This document shows, piece after piece, positions 11,824-23,411 of a stretch of DNA of 64,000 nucleotides. Both the position numbers and the translations under genes were made by a program. This DNA is from Siphonodentalium dalli (taxonomy: Eukaryota > Mollusca > Scaphopoda > Gadilida > Siphonodentaliidae). The stretch lies in the NCBI GenBank assembly GCA_032622095.1, contig CP136061.1, forward strand, positions 169,699,107 to 169,763,106, read 5' to 3'. The notes beneath the pieces were generated by a model. It saw only the letters and a program-made list of their open reading frames with translations, had not been told where the DNA came from and made no database searches. The number at the start of each line of letters is the position of its first letter. The first letter of the stretch is position 1.

Positions 11824-13072
11824 TTAGGCCTAAAAAAAATACGTCTGTTTCCGCTAACCCGACCGACCCTATTTTAAACCCCCGACCCTAAACTTTTTAT
11901 TGCCATTGCACAAAAAAAAAATTTGACCAAAAAAAAATTTAATTAATTTTTTTTTTTTAAATTTAGGTCCCAATTCATATCATAACAAGATGCAAAACAT
12001 TTATATATTTATATATATTGACATAAGAAATTTAAGTTTACAAAAAGTTTTAAGTTTAACAGTTGGAATCATACTGTAAAGTATGTTTGGCTTTATCTAG
12101 CTTTCATCTGTGAAAACTTCAAATAATTTGAGTTCAGGTACCGGTATGTTATCATTCAGCGTTCAGACTTCAGTATTTCAATCAATTACAGCACAGGAAC
12201 ATTAACAATTTGATCAAATCAACCTGGTTATCAAGTGGGATCTCATAATACCAAATGAAAAATTAACATAGTCATTACTACCTTAATACATGTACATTGT
12301 TTCTGTACTACATGTACATGTAGTATTTCTGTACTACATGTCCTACATGTACATGTAGTATATTATGTACGGTATGTGTCTCACTTGAATTTTATAAAAT
12401 AGCCTATTTATGAATTAGAGTGATAATAGCAAATCTCATTTCAAGCAGGATAAGCATAATCCATTGAACCAAAAGATATCTGACAATAACTTATAAGCAT
12501 TTCCAATCCATACATATATAAAAAAGTTCCAAAGTTATACTTGAGAAACTTGATCAAATTGGCCTCTCAGTAAAATTCAAAATACTAACTCAAAGAGCCT
12601 TAGATTAGCTCTAAATGCAATGGATTTTCAAAAACTTTCCAGGGGGAAAACCCCCACCATCATCAGGGGGTCACCCTTCTCAAGCATTCCTTCGCTCATT
12701 GCCCAAAAACAGGTGTCCCCCAAAAATACCTAGATCCTTCACTGAATGCGGAGGAGAAGGTGGTGTTGTGAAGCCATCCTTAAGAGATCGGTACAAGACA
12801 GTCACTCCAATATGTGAACAGTGCAGTGGTGCTGGACTGACTCCAGTTGTCGCCAGACCATATGGGAAATATTAGGATTATCAAAGACTATATTAGTATA
12901 TAGACTAGTATATCTGTAAATAAGCATATGTAAGATTGAATATTATTCAGTTATTTATAAAGATACTGGAAAAAAAAAAGTTAACAAAAAAAAAACAGTT
13001 AAGCCTACCTACCTACCCTAATTTTTTTTAGCTCGTTAGCGGAAACAAAGGTATTTTTTTTTTTAGGCCTTA
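11824..13072. mobile_element. ~1.25-kb inverted-repeat element ending in AGGCCTAAAAAAA
   Basis: The left end TTAGGCCTAAAAAAAATACG continues to TGTTTCCGCTAAC. The right end is its inverted counterpart (GTTAGCGGAAACAAAGGTAT then poly-T and AGGCCT). The inner ends also mirror each other loosely (CCGACCGACCCTA versus CCTACCTACCCTA). The interior contains poly-A, an AT-rich stretch and a short frame described separately. A related AGGCCT plus poly-A fragment lies at 16602-16625. Confidence 0.55.
12615..12875 (+). pseudogene. Short frame with Cys-x-x-Cys tail, possible exon relic
   Basis: An 86-codon frame opens with ATG inside the inverted-repeat element 11824-13072. The first third is low-complexity (Pro/Gly/Ser) and overlaps a repeat-like stretch. 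The last ~40 residues look more protein-like: CEQCSGAGLTPVVARPYGKY, a CxxC followed by a basic/aromatic end. I do not recognise the family. It may be a captured or decayed terminal exon, or chance. There is no promoter or splice context to support expression. Confidence 0.2.
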
Positions 13073-13133
13073 GCGACACGAAGACAGGTTTATTTATTTA
13101 AGTTTTACGTTTCTGGAAGGTTCTTTTGTAATA

Positions 13134-14740
13134 GTGTGGTGAAGGAATTTTTTCACCCCACCGTCCCATATGCAAAAAGACATAGATTAATGTCATCTCC
13201 ACTGCACTAAGGCCCCCCCCCCCCCCCCCCCCGGTATATAATATCTGCCATTGAAAGATTCTACTGGTATGCAGACAATATATGTGGTTGCATCAATTTC
13301 AGCTTGAGGGGAGCTCTATGGGAGTGAAATTATTTATGTATAAGCATAACTAATTTACATTTAGGTATAATTGATCTACACTTAAGCATATTTTATTTAC
13401 CCTCATTCCTCAAGCATTTTCACATTTATTATTTATTTACGCTTAAGCTCAAAACATTGATTCCCCCATGAATTAATTTCAAATGGCACAGGCCTAAACA
13501 CATCAATAAAGTTTATATAGACCCACCATATGATGGAAACAATCCCCCAGTAACCCCAAGATGTTTTATGACCATGGGAATGGTATAGATCTGTGCAGGA
13601 TATGTCTCTTTTATAAAAATACTATATCTCAGGGATGGAGACACAAATTCTTGGGGACAGGGATGCTGATATTATGAAAATAGGGGTTTTCCCCCTATTT
13701 CAAGTCAATAAGTACACCATATATGAGGGAAGCAAACCCCCAGTAACCCCTAATTGCCTATTTACGGCCATGGAAATGGTATATATCTATGCAGGAGATG
13801 TCCCTTTAATAAAATATACTACAGCTCTGGGAGTGAGGCACTTATTAGGACACCAGGGACAGAAATGCTTCAACTATTGAGTCTGTATGGGACTACTACT
13901 TTGGGCCCATGATAATATACTATGAGATTGACTCAAATCATTCACAATCAGAGGGAAGTGTGGTGAAGGAATTTTTTCACCCCACCGTCCCATATGCAAA
14001 AAGACATAGATTAATGTCATCTCCACTGCACTAAGGGCCATATGAGGTCCCAGTACCATACATATGGTATTTTTGTTGTTATAAATACTCAAAATGTGTT
14101 TTTATCTGTTACAAATGTCAAATAAGTGCTCAAAGTAAAACATTTGCATGGGTCACCCACCCCGAAATACCTTCCTGTAAATTTCGTATTACACCCCCCC
14201 CCCCCCCCCCCCCCCGGTATATAATATCTGCCATTGAAAGATTCTACTGGTATGCAGACAATATATGTGGTTGCATCAATTTCAGCTTGAGGGGGAGCTC
14301 TATGGGAGTGTAATTATTTATGTATATAAAGCATAACTAATTTACATTTAGGTATAATTGATCTACACTTATTAAGCATATTTTATTTACCCTCATTTCT
14401 CAAGCATTTTCACATTTATCATTTATTTACGCTTAAGCCCTAATTGCCTATTTACGGCCATGGAAATGGTATATATCTGTGCAGGAGATGTCCCTTTAAT
14501 AAAATATACTACAGCTCTGGGAGTGAGGCACTTATTAGGACACCAGGGACAGAAATTTTCTTCAACTATTGAGTCTGTATGGGGCTACTACTTTGGGCCC
14601 ATGATAATATACTATGAGATTGACTCAAATCAGTCACAATCAGAGGGAAGTAAGGGAGAGCAAGTTTGGTATTTAATTGTTAGACGCATATTTGTACTTG
14701 AGTGCAAATGATTTATGCTTAAGTGCAAATATTTGCAAAT
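13134..14740. repeat. Duplicated block with poly-C tracts
   Basis: A ~80-bp piece (GTGGTGAAGGAATTTTTTCA...) occurs at 13134 and 13959. A piece starting with a poly-C run (13213-13232 and 14194-14215) followed by GGTATATAATATCTGCCATT is repeated over ~250 bp. A third piece (TAATTGCCTATTTACGGCCA...) occurs at 13750, 14440 and, diverged, 15790. Order is shuffled between copies, so this is a mosaic of tandem duplications. The similar short open frames in the copies are read-through of the repeat. Confidence 0.75.
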
Positions 14741-14995
14741 AAATAATAAATATGAAAGCCCCCCCCCCCCCCCGCCCATCATTTCAGCCCCAGGGGAGTT
14801 TTGAGATCTGGAATTTGATTTATGCTTAAGTGTATGGGAGGCCATATTCACATTTAATAATTAATTTCTGCTTAAGCACAATCAATTGCACTTAACACTT
14901 GAGCGTAATCAATTGTGCTTAAGTGCAATTAATTGCGCTAAAGCGCAAATAATTACGCTTCAGTGCAATCATTGCGCTTATGCGCAATTCATGGT
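14720..14995. repeat. Cluster of short GCGCTTAAGCGC-like palindromes
   Basis: Repeated words such as ATTGCGCTTAAGTGCAAT and AATCAATTGCACTTAA, each nearly self-complementary, are spaced 15-25 bp apart. The core is TTGCGCTTAAGCGCAA with drift. A second cluster lies at 16045-16215. Also present is a poly-C run at 14760-14773. Confidence 0.75.
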
Positions 14996-14999
14996 TATA

Positions 15000-16040
15000 G
15001 GTAACTAAACACCCCTGGTGAATAAATAGGTTTCTCCATAACTTAGCATTAACTCCTATTGACATATCACCTCTTGGTTTCATTGGTTTGGATGGGTAGG
15101 GAGCTAGCCCAACTTCTTTATCAAAATGGCTGACTCGCAATAGTATCACCTTCTGTTTTAGTTGGAGCGACTCGTGATAGCATTATAATATCTTCAGTAT
15201 ATATTAGTTATTCTGTATTAGTCGGGGCGACTTTGATTTTCCTCAATTTTCGAGTATACAGGCACACCATATGAGGGAAGCAAGCCCTCGGTGGAACTAT
15301 ATGACCATGGCAATACTATAGATTTGTGCAATAAAAAGAACTAGAGCTCGAGGACTGAGACACCAAAGCTCCAGGAATGAGACACCAATCTTTTTTGACA
15401 GGGATGCTGATAATATGAAAATAGGGTTATTTCCTCTGATTTAAGTCAATAAGTAAACCATATGAGGTAAGCAAGCCTTCATGCAGTGACACCACATGCA
15501 TGCTATAGTATATGACCATAGTAAGGGCCCAAATCTGTGCAATAATACATTAAAAAACATCATACAAAAAATTACTAGAGTTCCGGGAAGGAGACATAAA
15601 TTCTTTGGATAGATGGATGCTAATATGTAATTAGGGATTATCCTTGTTGAACACACACTCACAGTTGACTGTTGAGTACTCAGGCCAATTAAAACAGGTT
15701 AAAATTAGCCCAATGCTCCTCTTGTGTTGCTAGTTGATACACCAGGTCATGCCAATAATTTATGGGTAAGTTAGATAGTAGTAACCCTTAATTCCCTTTT
15801 TATGGCCATGGAAATGGTATATATCTGTGCAGGAGATATCCCTTTAATAAAATATACTAGAGCTCTGGGAGTGAGACACCAATTCCTGGGACACCACTGA
15901 CCAGGGACAGAGATGCTGACATGGATATATGTTTTTTCTTCAACTTCGAGTCTGTATGGGGCTATTACTATGGGCCCATCATAATTTACTATGAGATGGA
16001 CTCAATCATTCACAATCAGAGGGAAGTAAGGGAGTGCTAG
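15000..16040. repeat. Diverged copies of the 13134-14740 block; no gene
   Basis: Segments resembling the upstream block recur (ATATGAGG(G/T)AAGCAAGCC near 15270 and 15466; AATGGTATATATCTGTGCAG near 15812). Near 15155 and 15217 two similar short motifs occur (TTAGTTGGAGCGACT / TTAGTCGGGGCGACT). No reading frame of note. Confidence 0.45.
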
Positions 16041-16044
16041 GTAT

Positions 16045-16215
16045 TTGCGCTTAACCACAAATGATTTGCGCTTTAAGAGCAAATAAATTGATAGACACAT
16101 ATTTGCGCTTTAGTGCAAATGATTTGTGCTTAAGGGCAAATTGTTTTGTGCTTAGGGGCAAATTGTTTTATGCTTAAGCGCAAATGATTTGCGCTTAAGC
16201 GCAAATAAATAATAA
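16045..16215. repeat. Second GCGCTTAAGCGC palindrome cluster
   Basis: AAATGATTTGCGCTTAAGCG-type units appear at least seven times, alternating with A-rich spacers. Each unit is a near-palindrome centred on CTTAAG. This is the same family as at 14720-14995, about 1.1 kb away. Confidence 0.75.
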
Positions 16216-16663
16216 ATGTGAAAAGGGCCTCCCATAGTTGCCCACTTCCGATCAACTTCGCATCAAAATTATGGACTTACATGTATTGTGCAGATAAAAT
16301 ACTGTTAATCAATTAGAGAACTTATATATTTGATTTTCCGTTGATAGTAACTAGCCCATCTGAGAATAACTTTTGGAAACTCAATGTGGGAAAAAATAAT
16401 CCACCCTACTATTATTTGGGCCTGTAATTTATTCAATCTGGGAAAATTTTCCACAATCATGGTCATGAAAAATATTACAGTATTATTATATTTTTTTGGT
16501 AGGCCTACTAGTACTAACAGCAACACTGCACATGCTACATATACTGCTAGTACTATTTGAATGGTGAATAACGAGACCTTCAACTTCAAGACGACAAGAG
16601 TAAGGCCTAAAAAAAAAAAATTAATATTGCCTGTTGGAATTTGTGTGGATATCAATTTCAATT

Positions 16664-17003
16664 TTATAGCGAAGAGTGGTACAATTTTTTACCTCTTTTT
16701 TTTTTCACGACGACATCTTCGACATTTTCACCATCGGCATCGTCTTCGCTACTTGACAACCCAAGTTCTGCCGACAAAATCGACCCTTTCTTCTTGCCAA
16801 TCTTGGGCTGGTTCTGACAGCTCATTTTGCTTGTTCCACATTTGCAGCCTCTGCTGCAAAATGTCCCCGCATCCAAACAGGGACACGATGTCCGCAACGA
16901 ACGAGACGTGCATGGCCGACTTCCTCCACGCGCATACATTCCCGCATGAACAATTAACAGCCACCGGATCGCTTCCAAATCTATTTTTTAAACGTTCCGC
17001 CAT
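16664..17003 (-). pseudogene. Cysteine-rich frame pair, possible exon relic or frameshifted gene
   Basis: On the minus strand an ATG in good context (AAAAATGGCGG, 17003) opens a frame beginning MAERLKNRFGSDPVAVNCSC. From about 16978 the next frame carries a more convincing continuation: TSCPCLDAGTFCSRGCKCGT, then a Lys-rich stretch, an acidic patch (SSSEDDADGEN) and a basic end (VVKKKRGKK). The CPC-x6-C-x3-CKC spacing resembles zinc-binding cysteine modules of the CXC type. A single-base slip between the two frames would put all cysteines in one product. I cannot name the family. It could also be a real exon with an intron boundary, or chance. Confidence 0.3.
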
Positions 17004-17300
17004 TTTTATATTATTAATGCCTGTCCGTCAGCATATGATTGATGATGCATTCTGGTCTTTCTGACCCTTGACCCTTCGACCAATGCTTGCAATATCTAAA
17101 CACCGATTTACGATGAAGGCCTGGGTTTGCTGGTGCGCGCGCCACCATGGCAATCCGATTATTCTGGGCAAGAATAATTTCATATAGAAATAACAGTACT
17201 ATCACTTTAAAAAGAGATAATTATAATTTCTGTTGAAAGACACGGAATAATTATTTACTGAATATATTCAATATAAAGATAGACTGATCAGTTTTATACA

Positions 17301-17403
17301 GATCAACCAGTGGTTCACCGAGACCTGCAGATGATTGTTGAGCTTCGGTACATTCAATGCGATTATTAATAAACATGCAGGTCTGGGTGAACCACCAATA
17401 GAT
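17301..17403. repeat. ~100-bp hairpin
   Basis: GGTTCACC(G)AGACCTGCA near 17313 pairs with TGCAGGTCTGGGTGAACC near 17375-17393, and outer GATCAACCAG / CCAATAGATC also partly match. A third half-copy (GTTCACCCAGACCTG) lies near 17692. Probably a short fold-back repeat. Confidence 0.5.
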
Positions 17404-17409
17404 CTTTAT

Positions 17410-19202
17410 TTAGACTAATCGATCTAATATAGACTGGTCTTACACCACCTAGATGCATCTGAGATAAGGGGAGTCACACTAAACTGTTCCATGATATCGT
17501 TCAACTTGGTAACTACTTAAAAACATTTGGATTTCTTTTGAGAGAATGAGAATATAAATAAACGTTTAAAAATCTTCAAACAAACACCATTTAAATATTC
17601 AAGAATTGGAGTGAGCACCTCTCGGCTACTGACAGTACTGACTCGGCATGTCAGTGTCAGCCATGTTTTATTGGATTTCGATCAATTGGTGTTCACCCAG
17701 ACCTGATATTTAAATGTGAATTTGGGCTCCCTTTCCCATACAATTTAGTAAGACACGAACTTACGCAACCTTCCAAGTCTGCATGGGGTTGACATCAGCC
17801 GATATACTGCAACGTATTCATCGATCAGTTCATGCCAATAATGGAAACTAGTTTGTGACTCGTCTTCCATTCCAGATCATTCCAAATTCAACCTGCTGGC
17901 TGCTGTCAACTGTCTAGGATTACTTGAGTACCGGTACCGGTACGATTAAACGGACACTGACCGTGGAATGTCGCATTTCCATATCACATAAGCGTTGCGA
18001 GTATAATTTCTGCAATATATGCTGTCTTTGTGGTGCGAATTTCTCACAACAAACGTCGTTAACTTGCGAAGTAACAATGCGGAAGTTACAATTTTTGGGT
18101 TTTCCCAACCCGGAGGTAAACAAATCAGACAGTGCTTAAAGTCACGCAGTCGGAGGACATCGCGTGGCGAGGGGACTGAACTCTGTTTTGCAACTTGCGA
18201 TCGACGTACCACCGGTCATCTGAGTACTATACCTTTAATGCAATGTTAACACATCGCGAAGAGGGCTAACCATCGCTAATTTTACCTGTTTTATTTTAAT
18301 CCACAACAAAGCCAATGACAATATTGTTTTATCTTGCGTGTGACTTCAGTGCTCATATTGCGATTGTTCAATCAACTACATTCACAGTTTCTAGTAGCTA
18401 TTATTAAGTATCTTCTTTTTAAACAAAGTGATACAAACAACTTTATAAGTATTTATGTAAGTGCAAAATATTAAACAATAAAGCGCCACCTCATAGAAAG
18501 AAAAACGAATGCATATTCACAAATTATAAATAAAGCTTATATTAATCAGATTGGGTATTGTGAATATTCTTTTGAGTATTAAAACGCCTATAAAATGGAG
18601 ATATCCCCACGGACTTTCACTAGTCTGAAAATGGCAAACGAAGATTGTATCCCATGGGATGGCCTGGACGACCTGCTCCCTGAATGTACAGATAGTTATA
18701 TTTTGATTGAAATTGATCAACAGTTATGCATGTAGTGTCTGATATGGCTGAAGGTTGTTCTTCAGTTTTCTGTTTCTTCGACTGGTCCTTTCTTTTTTGG
18801 CGGATACACTTCCGTTTTGTCGCAGGCATACGGAAATGACAAAGTAAGGCATGACTACTAGTATATTACTAATAATCAGTTTGTTTCCTAGGTTGATTCT
18901 ATTTGGGGACATGGGGGGGGGGGGTGAGAGCCCGAGACTGATATAACATTTAATATGATACAACATATACATGTTCAAATATACATGGACATACATGTAG
19001 AATGTAAAGCATTTTGATGCAATAGGAAACTTTCTCAAGTTAAATTTGACAATTGAACATCATGAAATACAGACAGTACAATTTCCACGGACCGTATCCA
19101 AGCACGCCGATATACCGGTTGTACTTGTCAGATATTAATGAAATTTGCTCAACTTTAAGATAAGATATTGGTAAAACATGGTTATTAATCCTTGTACAAT
19201 TT
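17410..19202. other. No gene seen, ~1.8 kb
   Basis: Contains a CCGGTACCGGTAC palindrome (17932-17943), a stretch of overlapping short frames on both strands near 17920-18250 with no recognisable domain, and a G run near 18913. Nothing supports a gene. Confidence 0.45.
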
Positions 19203-20230
19203 GCTAATAGTCATCCCAAGACATATGATCACATATGCCAAATCAAAATTAAGTGATCATTTTATTCAAATTTTGGTTATATATGATTACATGCTCAAGT
19301 TCCCACCCCCATACTTGCAAATTAACATTTCCAAGAAAATCCAACCAATGTTAATTCTACATGAAAAAAGTGTCAAAAATTTAGTAAAATATGATGAAAT
19401 TAATTTAAGGACATAAATAGCTATATTATGATTTTAAAATCACCACCCATTCCATTTTTGTCAGAGCCATTTTAGAAAACTTGAGAAAGTGGTAGCCCTC
19501 CCCCATAAAAACGAGAAAGGCTGTCAGTCTTAAAACAACACACTTACATTGTGATATAACAAACAATTCCTGCAATAAAACTTTGCAAAGTATGCTGAAA
19601 GTCACTCAGGGATATATAAGAAAACAATCTAATGCAATGGTTTCATGCCACATCTGGTTATTTTGGAAGAGTTGTTGAAATTCGAACGCGAGTGTGCTAG
19701 ATTGGGAAATGTCCATTTTTAACAATTGATGCTCATTTCTTGTAAAGTTATGAACCGAAAAATAAAAAAAACAACTTCAATGCAACTGAAAGTCATCGCC
19801 TAATGTATCAGCAATATAAATATTGCAAGCTTTCTATTTTAATTGCGGCCATGTTCATGTGGCTGCAAAAGTCGTAAGTCTGTTACACATAAATGGTATC
19901 AGATGTCCACCCCCAATAGCTCGAATTTCGGAAATTGAAATACATTTCCACGAAATTTCACCTTTAATGGACATGGTTGAAATACAGCAAAAGCGTGTAT
20001 AATAAATTGGTATTGGATGTGATCTTTAAGATATCCTTTCAATTTATATCGGATCAATGAACTCACAAATTTTGTCCCCCGGTATTTTTTTTCTTGTGTT
20101 TTCTGTGTTGTTCAGTGTTCGTTACGGGAGAATCTAATGCTTTTAATTCGTCTACGAGCATCTTACGACGAACGTTATGAGATTAGCGGTCGCTTAGTTT
20201 GATTATTAGACAAAGTTTTATTTTAGAACG

Positions 20231-20236
20231 TATAAG
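20231..20236. other. Empty target site TATAAG
   Basis: TTTTAGAACG-TATAAG-TTAGTACAAT is intact here. In copy B the same context is split, with TATAAG at 35431-35436 and again at 61081-61086 on either side of the large palindromic element. This fixes the target and the 6-bp length of the duplication. Confidence 0.95.
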
Positions 20237-20689
20237 TTAGTACAATACTCACGTTTTTTAGATGTAGATATCCTTTTAAAAGCAAAACACAAGACAACCC
20301 CGCATACGACGAAAACAAGAGTGAAATGAGATCTCGCGAAGTCACGCGATCCGCGATATTTCATATACCGGCGCGTGGCCAAGCACTGCGGCTTCTAATC
20401 GCCCTCATATATACATCGCTGGTAAAATGCAGATCTTTCATATAAATAATTGTCTAAAAATATTTTTCTGAAATTGTCGGCCATTTTGGATTTCCGACTG
20501 CGGATCTTACATTTTGTTTACAAACTGATTTCATTATTTTAATTTTCAAACGTCTTAAAAAGGATTAAAAATCAGATATATACTGCAGCATTTAATTAGA
20601 AACAATTAAAACAATAATTTTATGAAACTTGAAAAACTTTTTTATTGTTGTCATACAGTTGTGATCAAAATAATTACGGTTACAATTAT

Positions 20690-20762
20690 GGCCGATAATA
20701 TCGGCCCTGGCAATTTACCGACGGGACATTTGGGGTCGATATTATCGGCCCCTGGCAATCAA
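20690..20762. repeat. Doubled GGCCGATAATATCGGCC palindrome
   Basis: GGCCGATAATATCGGCCCTG appears at about 20691 and a variant (GGTCGATATTATCGGCCCCT) ~45 bp later, each followed by GGCAAT. The motif is itself palindromic. In copy B (around 61540-61610) the second unit reads GGCCGATAATATCGGCCCCT, a perfect dyad. Confidence 0.6.
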
Positions 20763-20867
20763 AGAGTTAAATGCATGTCATTTTTATGTAATTACACAAA
20801 AACACAACACTCAAAACAAATCGTACAGAGTAACTGATGCATATATCACCACCCTCCCCCCCCCCCA

Positions 20868-20988
20868 AATATGAACCGTAATGTTTTTGTTTTATCCATA
20901 GTAGCCATACGTTGAATTTGGTTTTTGCCCTGTCGGTGTGAGCATTCAGTGACTTGTCAAGCTGAAATCCAAGGTATGTATGGCCTCT
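20868..20988 (-). pseudogene. Possible reverse-transcriptase fragment (non-LTR type), copy A
   Basis: On the minus strand the frame reads HTYLGFQLDKSLNAHTDRAK followed by TKFNVWLLW. The YLGF-x-LD-x-(S/T)L-N...H pattern resembles the segment after the catalytic palm in non-LTR retrotransposon reverse transcriptases. Only ~40 residues remain, with no catalytic motif. The corresponding part of copy B has a one-base insertion that breaks the frame. Recognition is by motif pattern only. Confidence 0.35.
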
Positions 20989-23411
20989 GAAACAAATAAT
21001 CTACAAGCAAATGCAGTTATCAATACGAAACTGTGAATAGTAATTCACACATGAAGATAGGACAGATAAAATGTTTCAGTAGATTTTCACTAATTTATCC
21101 AATTTGATACCGGTAGTCTCTTTAAGGTAGCAGTACGCGATTTCCAGCAATTTTGCCAACCTGGGAGAGGGTACTGCATGTACTTCAAATCAATGATGAG
21201 CCATTATCTTTGGCATAGGTCCCATCAAGCATGTTTTAATTTCGACAGAAATTTTAGGTGTAATCATTTGTCTGTACTTTAGCTTCTTCGTACAATTTGT
21301 TATTGAGTTATGCCCCTTGGTTTGTACACACTAAACGCTCAATTTTACCAATTTTTGGATTCAAATTGACCATTTTCAACCCAAAAACAGACCATGATAG
21401 AGCGAATGTCAGTAAATAAGCTTCTTCCCCCTGATAGAGCTATGTTAAAGCTGAGATATATTTGAAATAGAAAAAAAGTTATCTTATCAATTTGAAAAAA
21501 ATGTCTTGCGAGCCCAGATGACAGAATTCAGGGGAGAGAAATCGGGCTATTTTCCTGTAACCAATAACACAGAGTTGGCCTCCACTGAATACGAAAACCC
21601 TGTTGTGTATCCAAATTTTTCATTTGTTGGAGAACTTTCCCAGTTTTGTAAAATAATTAATTAAACATTCAAACCAGTAAATACACATTTAACACAGGCT
21701 GCACTGGCTGTTATGCCCCCCAGATACTTATTTTTCTATATTCAGACCCCCTACAACCCGTGAAATTGTGTACTGCCACCTAAGCTCTATGATAATCATG
21801 TCCCAATTGTCAGTTGAGATCCAGTTGCTCAACGTCAACATTACAATTCGTTCAGGCAAAAGAAATTTCATCGGATAACAAGAACTATCTTTTTTATTTA
21901 GTCATGTATGTTATTGCCAAAGGAGACATTTCTGTCCTGGGCAACTTACTGTAAACTAACAGAGCTGTTTCATGTATGCTTTTAATAGCAGTATACATGA
22001 TATGAACTTAGCGATGAGTCGACTTCATGAAATAGAACATGTGCTGATGTAGTCATTGTCAAACTGGCCAGCTATGTCAAATTTTGTAACGTGATTCCTA
22101 TCACTGAATTTAGAGACGACATTAGTTGATAAAAAAACGCAGATTTTTTAACAAATTGCGTGGCGCAGACTATGAAACGAAAAGTTTCTGTGCGTATGTA
22201 CTAAATATTATTACGACCGTCATGTAACATTTTTATATTGAAAACAATTATTATAATTGTTGTTAGTGTGAACATGACCGTAAAGTTGCCGCATTCGTTA
22301 CCTAACGGGTGATGTAGTGGTTGCTATGGACATATCTACCTTTGAAAACATACCATATGTATGAGTTTCTGATAATTTAACTGATATAACCCGTTTCATA
22401 ATATGGTATGAGTTTCGGGCAATTTACATGATAATTTTTTTTTAGAATATGCCATATTATGCTTATATTGACAATAATGCATCACTAAAGGTTGTTGAGG
22501 TTTCAATGTTGCTAGGTAACCACCTACCATTGACAACTCTACTTAAAACTGACAGACCATTCAGTTATTTTTATCAGAATGTCAGAATGACGTACCAATC
22601 GATCGTTGGAATACATTTTAATGAGACATGTAAAAATATTGACCCACATTTATGTAGATACCACCTGACCCTCCCCCACCCCCATGGAATCCGACACTCG
22701 CACCGACACTCGACAATGGCATCCATGCAGAACACTCTATCACAGTGTGATAGCATCCGCATACTAGTCCTTCCAATCCATGCCATAACTACATATATGT
22801 CAATACATAGGCATGGGTCATTTACAAGTTTACAGGAGCTCATACATGAGCATGACCTATATATTTCAGACTGAGATATCATGAACTACCTTTAGGAACC
22901 GGTGCCAATTTCCTATTGGGCAGCCATGGGCCCATTACCAACCCATAGCTCATGACCTATCTATGAGGGGGGCCACCCCACCCCCTCTGGCATCCGGCAT
23001 AAAATGGGGGGGGGGTGGCATCGGGAATACTCCATAACAGAGGGTGGCATCCGGAATACTATTTATACCAATTTAACCCATTGTTGCAAAACGTTTATAG
23101 CTAAAACAACGCATTGGTAGTATCAAATGTGCAATTCATTCTACATATGACCATATATACCCAAAGAAAGAATGAGACGTGGGAGTGCTATGCAACTATC
23201 CCTTTACGTTGCTATATTCCGTTTCCGTGTCACAGCATAAAAACCTTCCATGGGGGGATTCTGGGTCGGGTTTTAGCCTCTTCAATGATATTTTTGTTTT
23301 GAAATTCACCACACCCAACGATGCGGCCAACCTGAGTAACACCGTACTCATTGATGAGGAGGGTTTTTAGCTCCGATAATGAAATATTAGTTCCATTTGA
23401 CAGAGACAAAC

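Larger units (their letters stand above)
19203..23411. repeat. Segment duplication, copy A (uninterrupted)
   Basis: The sequence from TTGCTAATAGTCATCCCAAG onward is repeated at 34418, up to the window end (position 23098 corresponds to 64000). Copy B is interrupted at one point by the 25.6-kb insertion at 35437. In the ~380 bp just right of the insertion point I count three substitutions and one single-base deletion between copies. Copy A runs directly into a satellite array at 23412; copy B is preceded directly by a satellite array ending at 34417, as expected for a head-to-tail duplication of a ~15.2-kb unit. Haplotype copies joined by assembly is the alternative. Confidence 0.9.

Noticed and set aside
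22449-22874. 141-codon ATG frame, the longest simple ATG frame outside the satellites
   Set aside because: The copy at 63332 has extra C residues in the CCCCCACCCCC run that shift the frame and end it early, and the insertion near 63652 falls in it. No domain is recognisable. Treated as chance.
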